From contig NZ_JACSCW010000005.1 in NCBI RefSeq assembly GCF_014333585.1, forward strand, positions 1-64,000: a stretch of 64,000 nucleotides of DNA, given 5' to 3'. Positions 1 to 8,079 of this stretch are shown here, piece after piece. The number at the start of each line of letters is the position of its first letter. Positions within the stretch are counted from its first letter, which is position 1. The DNA is from Hymenobacter sp. BT188 (GTDB lineage Bacteria > Bacteroidota > Bacteroidia > Cytophagales > Hymenobacteraceae). The notes beneath the pieces were generated by a model. The model did not search any database, had not been told where the DNA came from, and saw only the letters and a list, made by a program, of their open reading frames with translations. A program made the position numbers and the translations under genes.

Positions 1-244
1 ATAATGGCGGAATCTTATTCCTCCCTTTTCCTTCTCAGCAGCCTCAAGTTAGGGCGGGTAGGCGAACATAGGATAATGAGTAGTGAACCTCGGTAATCAT
101 TCTCCCGTTGAACACAAGCATGGCACTTATCGAATAAAACTTTGTGCCCTGAGGAGCAATTAATAAACTTACTGAGTAAGGGTACTAGCTCTGCCTATCT
201 CCCATCTAGGATTCTGCTTTCTCCCGTAAATCAAGCTGTTGCCT

Positions 245-976
245 ATGCCCGATGCCCGACTCCGTTGCGTCATTATCGACGATAATGAAATCAACCGCCT
301 CATGTTGGAGCATTTTGTAGAAATGACTGAATCGCTAGAGGTAGCGGCTTCCCTCCCTGACGCAATACAAGGGCTCAACTTTCTTCGGAGCGGTGAACAG
401 GCGGACATCCTACTGCTCGACATTGAGATGCCTCACCTTAGCGGCCTAGATTTAGTGCGTTTGCTGCCAGAGCCTCAGCCTGAGGTTATTTTAGTCACTA
501 CCCACCGTGACTTTGCCGTGGATGCTTTTGCGTTGAAAGTGACCGACTATTTGGTTAAGCCCGTCGATTATGCCCGGTTCAGTCAGGCAATTGCTTTAGC
601 TGCCGAACGCCGGGTTGCTATTACTCCCTCTCCTGTCAGCACCGAACCACCTATTTCAAAGAGCAATACTGACATCTTTGTGAAGGTGAATAACCGCATG
701 CTGCGCCTCGATTTTAATGAGGTGTTATATATCGAGGCGCTTTCTACCTACTCGGTTATCGTGACCCCCACTCAGAAGCATATAGTTTACTTGACGCTGA
801 AGGCCATTAGCGAGCGGTTGCCGCTTGCGCACTTCGTTCGTGTGCACCGGTCGTATATCGTCAATACTCAGCGCATTGATTCTATTGAAAACAATATGCT
901 ACAGGTGGGGCCGTATGAAGTACCTGTTGGCAAGTCGTACCAAGACGATTTTTATCGTTCTCTCCGCAACCTCTGA
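245..976 (+). CDS. LytTR-family response regulator
   Basis: Two-domain DNA-binding response regulator of 243 residues. The N-terminal receiver domain (about residues 6-120) shows the acidic pair D12/D13, the phospho-acceptor D59 within LLLDIEMP, and the conserved lysine in YLVKPVD. The C-terminal LytTR domain (about 140-240) has the family pattern VNNRMLRLDF, YIEALSTYSVI, FVRVHRSYIVN. An in-frame TTG lies two codons upstream at 239, but the ATG at 245 is the better start. The gene is convergent, with a single base between stop codons, to a hybrid histidine kinase. Whether the two communicate is inference; LytTR regulators are more often paired with LytS-type kinases, and none is present here. 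Confidence 0.92.
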   Translation: MPDARLRCVIIDDNEINRLMLEHFVEMTESLEVAASLPDAIQGLNFLRSGEQADILLLDIEMPHLSGLDLVRLLPEPQPEVILVTTHRDFAVDAFALKVTDYLVKPVDYARFSQAIALAAERRVAITPSPVSTEPPISKSNTDIFVKVNNRMLRLDFNEVLYIEALSTYSVIVTPTQKHIVYLTLKAISERLPLAHFVRVHRSYIVNTQRIDSIENNMLQVGPYEVPVGKSYQDDFYRSLRNL

Positions 977-977
977 G

Positions 978-3011
978 TTATTCTTGCGGCAGCTCCTCCG
1001 GCAACGCTTCCAGTACTTGCTCTACCAAGGTTACCAGTTCGACAACTGTAGCATGCACCTCGGAGGCTTCGGCTGGTGATGCGCCCAGAAGATGACGACA
1101 TTCTTCTAGTCTTGCGACCATTGGCTCAGCTGCGGTAATTCCTAAAGCTGCCAAGTTGGGCTTGATGTGATGTACTATTTCGGCTATCCGTGGCCACTGA
1201 CTGGCAGCAGCAGCTTCCTTTAATCCCTGTAGGCTATCCGGAATGTTCGTTAGAAACGAGCGAATAATCTTAACAACAAAAGCCTCCCTGCCCTGTGCCG
1301 AGGCTCGAAGCTGGCTCAGGTCGTAGGGCTTGGGAGGAGCAGCAGCGAGCAGAGCCGTGAGTTTGGCCTCCAGCGCCGACTCATCGAATGGTTTGGCCAA
1401 ACAATCATTCATGCCGGCTGCGAGGTAGCGCTCATTATCAGCCTGAAAAGCATTGGCCGTTAGGGCTAACACCGGTACAGCAGCCTTTCGTTTATCAGCA
1501 TGCTGGCGAATGATGGCTGTTGTTTCCATTCCATTCATGCCGGGCATCTGAATGTCCATCAGTATGATGTCGTAGTGCTGCTCTTCAAACATTGTTAGCG
1601 CTACTAAGCCATTAACAGCTTCATCCACCACCATATCCCAGCCCTCCAAAAATAGGCGGGCTACGTCGCGGTTAATTTCGTTATCTTCTACCAGCAACAC
1701 GCGCTTGGCGCGCAGACTATTGGAGGTTGACTCCGGCGCGGAAACTGCTTCAACTACCTTGGACGGAGTAGCGCGGGGCAATGTAAGACTGAAAGCAAAG
1801 GTGCTGCCGCGCCCCTCCTCACTTTCTACGGTGAGCGTGCCGCCCAATTGCTCTACTAGCGCTCGACTGATGCTCAATCCCAAGCCGGTACCACCAAAGC
1901 GGCGGGTAGTGTCGGCGTAGGCTTGGTTGAAGTCCTCAAAAATATGAGCCAGCTTATTAGCGGGAATACCGATGCCCGTATCGGTTACGCGGAACTCCAC
2001 GGTAAGGTGAGTGTCGGTTTCAGACTTAAGAAAGCCCCCCACCGAAACGCTGCCCTTATCGGTGAATTTTACTGCGTTGGCTGTGAGGTTGATCAATATT
2101 TGATTCAACCGGTGTGGGTCACCTATTACCCAAGGCACGGGGCAAGTCATACGCAGGGGCTGCCCGTAAAAGCCCAGTCCTTTTTGAGTTGCCTGCAGCG
2201 CTAGTGGCTGCACTGCCTGCCCCATCGAATCGCAGAGGTTAAAGGCGACCTGCTCAAACTCCATTTTGCCCGAAGTAATCTTCGCCATATCCAGTACATC
2301 GTTGAGTACGCCCAACAAATGCTGCCCCGACGAGCGAATCACTTGCACAAACTCTTTTTGCTGAGGCTGTAAGGAGCTTTTTGCTAACAGATTGGCATAC
2401 CCTAGCACCCCATTAAGTGGGGTGCGAATTTCGTGGCTCATATTGGCCAAAAAATTCTCCCGGGCCCGGGCAGCAGCTTCCGCTACTTCCTTAGCTTTTT
2501 TCATTTCTCGCTCGGCGGCAAGACGTTCTGTTATATCAAGGCCATAGCCGAGCATAAGTGCTGGCTTCCCCTCAGTTGAAGCGACATAGTTGAAAGCACG
2601 GTGATGAATACGGGGTTTTTCAGTGCCCGGCGTAATATCATCCCACTCTACCACTTGGCCACTTTCCATGGCTTGCCCAAACATTTGCTGCCGATACTCA
2701 GCCAGCTCAAGCGGGTAGCCATACTGTTGGCAAAACTCCTCCACTGTACGGCCGATGATCCAGCTACGGGCTTCCGAATCGGGCACAGCCTGCTCGTTTA
2801 CATAGAGGTAGCGACGCTCCGTATCAAACACGGCTACCTCCACCGGTAGCGCGTTCAGGATAGTTTCATGAAACCAACGCTGCTCATTCAATTGCTGCTC
2901 AGCTTCATCCCGGGCAGCTAAGGCCCGCGCTAATGCCTGCTCAAGCTCCTGATTGCGGGCGTGAACTTGGTCAAGCGTAAGAGATTTGGTCGAGGAAGGA
3001 GAAACAGCCAT
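978..3011 (-). CDS. Hybrid sensor histidine kinase (PAS-HisKA-HATPase-REC-Hpt)
   Basis: Multi-domain phosphorelay kinase of 677 residues. A short N-terminal stretch (about 15-45) rich in E, Q, A and L looks like a coiled coil and is followed by a PAS domain (about 48-165). The H-box NMSHEIRTPLNG places the phospho-histidine near residue 193. The ATPase N-box LINLTANAVKF and G-boxes DTGIGIP and GGTGLGLSIS follow. A receiver domain has its aspartate in ILMDIQMPG near residue 484. A C-terminal Hpt domain carries HHIKPNLAALG near 614. No signal peptide or membrane segment is seen, so the kinase is probably cytoplasmic. Having both REC and Hpt implies a multi-step relay to a separate regulator, possibly the convergent LytTR protein. 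Confidence 0.95.
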   Translation of the reverse strand: MAVSPSSTKSLTLDQVHARNQELEQALARALAARDEAEQQLNEQRWFHETILNALPVEVAVFDTERRYLYVNEQAVPDSEARSWIIGRTVEEFCQQYGYPLELAEYRQQMFGQAMESGQVVEWDDITPGTEKPRIHHRAFNYVASTEGKPALMLGYGLDITERLAAEREMKKAKEVAEAAARARENFLANMSHEIRTPLNGVLGYANLLAKSSLQPQQKEFVQVIRSSGQHLLGVLNDVLDMAKITSGKMEFEQVAFNLCDSMGQAVQPLALQATQKGLGFYGQPLRMTCPVPWVIGDPHRLNQILINLTANAVKFTDKGSVSVGGFLKSETDTHLTVEFRVTDTGIGIPANKLAHIFEDFNQAYADTTRRFGGTGLGLSISRALVEQLGGTLTVESEEGRGSTFAFSLTLPRATPSKVVEAVSAPESTSNSLRAKRVLLVEDNEINRDVARLFLEGWDMVVDEAVNGLVALTMFEEQHYDIILMDIQMPGMNGMETTAIIRQHADKRKAAVPVLALTANAFQADNERYLAAGMNDCLAKPFDESALEAKLTALLAAAPPKPYDLSQLRASAQGREAFVVKIIRSFLTNIPDSLQGLKEAAAASQWPRIAEIVHHIKPNLAALGITAAEPMVARLEECRHLLGASPAEASEVHATVVELVTLVEQVLEALPEELPQE

Positions 3012-3178
3012 AAAATGAGAGTTGAAAATTCTACTACAAGATAGTCTGTAGCAAAATTCAACGACTATTTCTTTGTTTAGGCCAAGCGGGGAAATACGCG
3101 GGAACAGAAGCCGGTATAAAGCTCCATTCGCTAGGAAAACGTTGGAAGGTTATAGCGATTAAATGATCAGCCGATCGG

Positions 3179-5884
3179 TTACTCTACCACACAGCGACGA
3201 TAATAGAGCTTGCCATCCGCACTGTATCGCACGGTGTATACGCCGCCGGGTAAGCCTGCCAGTGACAAGTCGCCCTCTTCAGTGCTAGATAGAGCATGGT
3301 AGCGAACTACCTGCCCACTCTGATTTAGTACTTCCAGCGTAGCGGTGCTGGCGGGCCCATTGTAGCTGTAACGCACTTTACCAGCTATCGCTACCGTGGG
3401 GTACACGTGGAAAGCGACTTCGGTTTGAGGGCGTTTTACAGCCCGCACGGGTGAATAGCTCACCGTGCCGTCAAAGTCAGTTTGGCGAAGGCGGTAATAG
3501 AGCGCCGCTGCCTCGGGCGGCAGGTGCTCATCGCGGAAAGTATAGCGGTGCGAGGTAGTGCTTGTGCCGGCGCCATTCAGCTTGGCGATGGCGGCAAAAA
3601 TTTGCCCCCCAGTGCTGCGCTCCACCGTAAAGCTGGCGTTTTCCTTTTCTGAGGCTGTAGCCCAGGTTAGGCTCACCGCAGATGGGCCGCTGGCTACAGC
3701 CGTAAAGCTTACTAGCTCAACTGGTAAGGGGGCAATGCTGGAACCCTGGTAAAGATAGACCTGGCCTTGGTTTCTATTCGCGTATGGGTCGCCGATCATT
3801 ATATCGTCATCCCCATCCCCATCGATGTCCCCGACCCCAGCTACTACACTCCCAAATAGAAAGGCAGTCGTTGTGCTTTCCGGTGTCTTCAATGTAATAG
3901 AGCTTGTGGTGTGCAGCCCAGAACTGGACCCATGATAAAGATAGGCTCTGCCCTTATTCCCCTCGGAACCATAGGCTCCAATCAGTACATCAGCATACCC
4001 ATCCTTATCCACATCCCCAGCGCTGGCAATGTCTAGCCCAAAAAAGCTCCCCGGCTTTGCCATGGGGTCATCAAGCGTTATATGGGTAGTGTTAATCCCG
4101 TCAGGGCCGCCGTTGTAGAAGTAAGCACGGTTCGGGGTGCCACCCAAGCCGGCTATAATCCCTACCAGAATATCGGAATAGCCGTCGCCATTTACGTCTC
4201 CTACTCCACATACACTTACACCGAATTGGCTGAGCCTCACCCCATGAGGCTCATTTAGTATGGTGGGCGGTGTGACCAATCCAGCGTCAGAGCCGTGGTA
4301 TACGTAAGCACGCCCCCGGTTATTGAGTGCCCCCTGAGCCCCAATCACCACATCAGCGTAGCCATCCTTGTTCACATCACCAGCTCCTGCCACGCTGACG
4401 CCAAACCAATCTTCACCTGTGTTGGCTGGGTTGGCTATGATGACAGGATCTATGTTTAACCCTGTGCTAGTACCTCGATACAGGTAAGCTCGTCCTTGGT
4501 AGTTATTATTGCCAAAAGCGCCAACCATTACATCATTATAACTGTCGCCATCGATATCGCCGACGCCCGCTACACTGTTACCAAAATAATCGCCGCTATT
4601 GCTACCGGGGGAAGCCAGCAAGGTGGGATCTTCGATGATGAGGCCAGTGCTGGAGCCTCGATAGAAGTATACCCGTCTCGGCCCACTACTGATGCTTTCG
4701 GCGCTTATTAATATATCGTCGTACCCATCGTTATCAATATCCCCTGCTCCTGCCATGTTCTGACCAAAGGCGCGCGTATTTGCAGGAGCAACTAAGACCG
4801 TAGGATCGGCGGTAACCAATCCGTTTTTGCTGCCATGATAGAGGTATACCCGGCTCCGGTAAACAACACTTGATTTATTAAAGGTATCACTGGCCGCAAT
4901 GAGGACATCGTCATAGCCATCTCCATTTACATCGCCGGCTCCCGCTATGCGATGGCCGAAGGTGGTGCGTTTCTTCGGGCCAGGCTCAGCAATAGTGATG
5001 GGCGTACTGATGAGCGGATCAATAATGAGCGGATAGGTGGCGTGCGCATCATCCACGACAAGCGCTACTGTTTTTTCATCGGCGCTGAGCTGCATTCGCG
5101 ACGCTAGTACCCGCCCGGTTGCGTCCCAGGCGCGTAGGCCCGCATAGCGCAGCACTTCTTTGCCGGCCTCGCGCAAGCTCAATGCCTGCCCATCCGCGTG
5201 CGCTGCTACTTGCAGATTGGTATGCAGAGCCAACTGCACCTGCACCGGACCGGACCGGCCAGCCGGCCGCTGAAACAAAGTATAGTTCTGACGCAACCCT
5301 GCCGGCGAGTTCTCATAATCGACGGCGAAGGCTGCGCCGTGGGTATATGCCGCCTTATTTTCCTGGCAGGTGGTACCGGTGGAAGTGTCTTCCGGCAAAA
5401 ATTCCAGCTTATCGCCTCGACCGATGCCGCGTAGCTTTAAGCCTAGCTGCCACGCCCGGGAAGCCTTGGCGCGGTCGGCGGAAGCGGCCACGGTATATGC
5501 CGCAGCGCCCAAAGTAGCAATTAGCCCCTGATCAGGGTTATCGGCGATAGTGGCAGCTGAGTGCTCACTGGATTGATACAGAAAGTAGGCGCGGCGCTGC
5601 ACATCAGCCAGCACGGTCGTGAGTTCGTTGGTGGCTGGAGCAGCCGGCGAGGCTGTAGCTTGCGCAAAGCCAGCGTCGGGTCGGTTAGCCAGCCTACCCC
5701 CATCAAGTTTGGCATATATTTCTCGGCCGGAAAAAAGCCCCCCAGCGGGACCAGCAGTCTGAGTAGCAAGCGTCCGGCTGCTGGCGATAAAATTTAAGTA
5801 AAAAAGCCCCCCACTAACAGTGGCTACCACAAAAAAGCCGACAGCACAGATACAGTGCCTCGAAAACGAGGAAATGCGTAACAT
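3179..5884 (-). CDS. Secreted FG-GAP beta-propeller protein with C-terminal sorting domain
   Basis: Predicted surface or secreted protein of 901 residues. A hydrophobic N-terminal segment (about 10-35) is a signal peptide or anchor. Residues about 305-720 hold seven FG-GAP/integrin-alpha type repeats, each with a calcium-binding-like loop such as VNGDGYDD, IDNDGYDD, IDGDSYND, VNKDGYAD, VNGDGYSD, VDKDGYAD, IDGDGDDD; seven fits one beta-propeller. The linker PLPVELVSFTA followed by a fibronectin-like stretch is common in Bacteroidota surface proteins. The last 80 residues (LAGLPGGVYTVRYSADGK) resemble a type IX secretion sorting domain. The gene carries three GCCCCCC heptamers, two of them encoding GGLF in the N-terminal region. 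Ligand unknown. Confidence 0.85.
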   Translation of the reverse strand: MLRISSFSRHCICAVGFFVVATVSGGLFYLNFIASSRTLATQTAGPAGGLFSGREIYAKLDGGRLANRPDAGFAQATASPAAPATNELTTVLADVQRRAYFLYQSSEHSAATIADNPDQGLIATLGAAAYTVAASADRAKASRAWQLGLKLRGIGRGDKLEFLPEDTSTGTTCQENKAAYTHGAAFAVDYENSPAGLRQNYTLFQRPAGRSGPVQVQLALHTNLQVAAHADGQALSLREAGKEVLRYAGLRAWDATGRVLASRMQLSADEKTVALVVDDAHATYPLIIDPLISTPITIAEPGPKKRTTFGHRIAGAGDVNGDGYDDVLIAASDTFNKSSVVYRSRVYLYHGSKNGLVTADPTVLVAPANTRAFGQNMAGAGDIDNDGYDDILISAESISSGPRRVYFYRGSSTGLIIEDPTLLASPGSNSGDYFGNSVAGVGDIDGDSYNDVMVGAFGNNNYQGRAYLYRGTSTGLNIDPVIIANPANTGEDWFGVSVAGAGDVNKDGYADVVIGAQGALNNRGRAYVYHGSDAGLVTPPTILNEPHGVRLSQFGVSVCGVGDVNGDGYSDILVGIIAGLGGTPNRAYFYNGGPDGINTTHITLDDPMAKPGSFFGLDIASAGDVDKDGYADVLIGAYGSEGNKGRAYLYHGSSSGLHTTSSITLKTPESTTTAFLFGSVVAGVGDIDGDGDDDIMIGDPYANRNQGQVYLYQGSSIAPLPVELVSFTAVASGPSAVSLTWATASEKENASFTVERSTGGQIFAAIAKLNGAGTSTTSHRYTFRDEHLPPEAAALYYRLRQTDFDGTVSYSPVRAVKRPQTEVAFHVYPTVAIAGKVRYSYNGPASTATLEVLNQSGQVVRYHALSSTEEGDLSLAGLPGGVYTVRYSADGKLYYRRCVVE

Positions 5885-6121
5885 AAAAACTGGAGTAGAA
5901 CAATTGATTCATAGACACTTAACATTAGATAAGACACCACTAGCCTGTAAAAGCAGGAGTATGGAGGTGGCGCAAGCTAGTGGGGTGCGCGGGCCCCTTT
6001 GTCCAACATACAATCTGGCACAAGCCGGAAGGAGCGTTAGAAGATCTTTACTAAATATACATGTAAACGTTCTCGCATTTGAAAGCAAGCAAGAAAATTT
6101 GTGACTAAGCCTACATATTTC

Positions 6122-6379
6122 CTAGCGCATAATCTTGCCACGTAAGTCCCAGTGACTGGATTTTACCGCCAAACCATCATCTTCCCGCTTGATTGTGCGC
6201 GTGTAGCGCTCACCAGCAATGAGGCCGTCAGGTCGGCGCTTGCCAAAGAATAACGTCACGGGTTCACCATGCTCATTAGTCACGAAGGTGATATCATATC
6301 CTTTAAATACATCGTGGATGCTGGTGGAGGGTTCACATGTCTTATTAAGCTTCTTTTCTAATTCGGGATGAATGGGCAT
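6122..6379 (-). CDS. Small conserved protein, paralogue of 41250-41507
   Basis: Protein of 85 residues, function not recognised. It is clearly homologous over its full length to the gene at 41250-41507: shared blocks include DVFKGYDITFVTNEHGEPV, GKRRPDG, GERYTRTIKR and SHWDLRGK. The compact, charged sequence has no signal peptide or membrane segment, so it is probably cytoplasmic. The conserved core and the presence of two copies argue for a real gene. Its neighbours give no functional clue. Confidence 0.75.
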   Translation of the reverse strand: MPIHPELEKKLNKTCEPSTSIHDVFKGYDITFVTNEHGEPVTLFFGKRRPDGLIAGERYTRTIKREDDGLAVKSSHWDLRGKIMR

Positions 6380-6570
6380 AATCCGCAGTTAAAAATTATA
6401 CTAGATGCTCACGTAAACGCAGACAGCAGATGTGCATTGGGGCCTTTTAAGGCTGCCAAAAACTGCTGTTACCTATTTTTAAGTAGCAGGAGGGCAGGAT
6501 AGGATTTCAGCCATCTGCTTTCCTGTGGCTGTTTATGAGGCATCCTACCTGAAAAGTATGCTTCTATGGC

Positions 6571-6834
6571 TTAGGATGGCATATTGGTAAATGGAGCATG
6601 CTTGATGCGAAACCGTATCCCCATGGCTCGCAGTCGCTTCCGGTAGTGCGCAAGCAGACGCAGTGTTGCCATATCCAGCCGGGGCAAGCGGCAATCAAAC
6701 CACACTATGCGTTTCCCGCTGCGAGTTGCTCGTTGCAGTGCCTCCTACAAGAGAGGCAGCGCGGGTTGCTGATTTGGGTCTTGTACCAAGAAAAGTCGAT
6801 ACGTACGCGGCAAAATTTCGTGATATACCTGCAT
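6571..6834 (-). pseudogene. Small gene interrupted by an in-frame TAG
   Basis: Reading the minus strand from the ATG at 6834 gives MQVYHEILPRTYRLFLVQD and onward to a TAG at 6745-6747, then continues in the same frame for 57 more codons to TAA at 6571-6573. The post-stop part looks coding (EALQRATRSGKRIVWFDCR, LLAHYRKRLRAMGIRFRIK). Total length would be 87 residues. The pattern of a hydrophobic strand, a helix, a strand with W and D, then a long helix and a strand resembles the product at 37016-37453, so it may be a decayed relative with a STAS-like fold; that is inference. The downstream segment has no good start of its own. Suppression of the amber codon cannot be excluded. Confidence 0.5.
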
Positions 6835-7396
6835 GAGTTGGTTCTGGTGGGAGGAAAACCGGGCCGCTTCGAGCAGAACTCACTAGATTATACGGCAGAG
6901 ATAAAAGTGTTGGATAGGCCTTATAGGATAATTAAACGTGTGATTTACCCTGAATCTTCGGCTGCGTATTTGTTGCGGCTTTTGTAGAACACAAGCTATT
7001 GCGCACTTACCTCACGATACTTTTTTTATGGCCTTGGGTACCGCAGCCATTTCAAGCTACTGGTTTTGAGAGGATTACCGCAACAAGCTGATTAGACATC
7101 TTAAACTCGTGGGCTTGAGGATAAACCTTTACGCTAATGGTTTTGGCTCGATATTTCCTTGTTATAGGTAGAAATACGTAACAGGCACTAATAAGAGCGT
7201 CTGTACTCAGCACTATCACTCACGGGCCTCTAGAGAAGGCTTTTACACTTCAGTTATGTACACGTTGTTGTTGCAAGGGGGCGGTTCCATCGGCAGTGAT
7301 GGAATGCGTTTGCCCGTATAAATACTTGCTCAGTTCAGCTTGCGAGAAAAATACGTATTATCGATCTTTGTATTCCGTAATAATACTGGACTGATC
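6835..7396. other. Intergenic region, no supported gene
   Basis: 562 bases with no convincing open frame on either strand. A plus-strand frame over 6598-6987 is antisense to the broken gene and looks like a chance frame. The minus strand around 7020-7130 contains short peptide-like stretches (for example AHEFKMSNQLVAVILSKP) interrupted by stops, possibly a remnant of a lost gene. The 3' part supplies the upstream region of the small gene at 7397. Confidence 0.4.
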
Positions 7397-7615
7397 ATGC
7401 GTTCTACTTCCACCCTGAGTTCACATCAAGCGCATCGCTTGGCGGTCTCGTTAGCATTCCATTTTCCTTCATACGCCTTTCTCACTCCGGGTCCTTATCA
7501 TCAGTTGCTACTCGAGGCCTTCGTGCGTGGGGAGCTAACAATGGATCAGGTGCTGGTTCATCTGGAGGCTCATGAGTATACGCCTGAGAGAGGATCAGTG
7601 GTGTATACAGCGTAG
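7397..7615 (+). CDS. Small hypothetical protein
   Basis: Protein of 72 residues starting MRSTSTLSSHQAHRLAV. An upstream in-frame TTG at 7340 would extend it by 19 residues, but the ATG at 7397 is preferred. The C-terminal half (GPYHQLLLEAFVRGELTMDQVLVHLE) looks like two helices with a pattern seen in small regulatory or antitoxin-like proteins, but no family is recognised. A possible -7-like GATCTTTG lies about 30 bases upstream of the ATG. Moderately likely to be real. Confidence 0.5.
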   Translation: MRSTSTLSSHQAHRLAVSLAFHFPSYAFLTPGPYHQLLLEAFVRGELTMDQVLVHLEAHEYTPERGSVVYTA

Positions 7616-7835
7616 TGTCTGGAGTTCTACAAGGGCTTACTTTGGCTATAAGAATGGCCAAAGCAACCCCGTTGTTTAGATGGCACTGAATCCCATCCGC
7701 CTAATATTGGCTCAAGGTGAATGCGCTAACGGTTCCCGGGTTCAGACTTTGCATTACGCTTAGGTACACGTATTAAAGCGCCTTAGCAAAGAGTTGGAAG
7801 CACGGAAACAGGTACAGTCAGGTGCCCTGAAAAAA

Positions 7836-7869
7836 GAAAAGGCCTTTCCGATCTGGAAAGGCCTTTTTA
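7836..7869 (-). terminator. Hairpin terminator after tRNA-fMet
   Basis: Inverted repeat AAAAGGCCTTTCC / GGAAAGGCCTTTT with a 5-base loop and T-runs on both sides. It lies three bases downstream of the tRNA 3' end on the minus strand, where it would act; it could also work on the plus strand. Confidence 0.75.
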
Positions 7870-7871
7870 GG

Positions 7872-7944
<73 letters not shown>

Positions 7945-8079
7945 CTGTTTGGTTCTGCAAATGTAAGAGGCTTTTTTGGAATTAGGTGGTATTGTAACAT
8001 AAAAAGTTGCTTTTCGGGCCTTCTACACTGATAATCAGCTGCTTTATTCTCTGGCAAAGCTGTGATTAAGTACTTGAGT

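Noticed and set aside
6598..6987. 129-codon plus-strand frame
   Set aside because: Overlaps the minus-strand broken gene, has unusual composition and no protein-like pattern.
7700..7830. Remnant of an XRE-type regulator (SDFALRLGTRIK...)
   Set aside because: A short suggestive peptide appears only if a frame change is allowed; too little to support a pseudogene.
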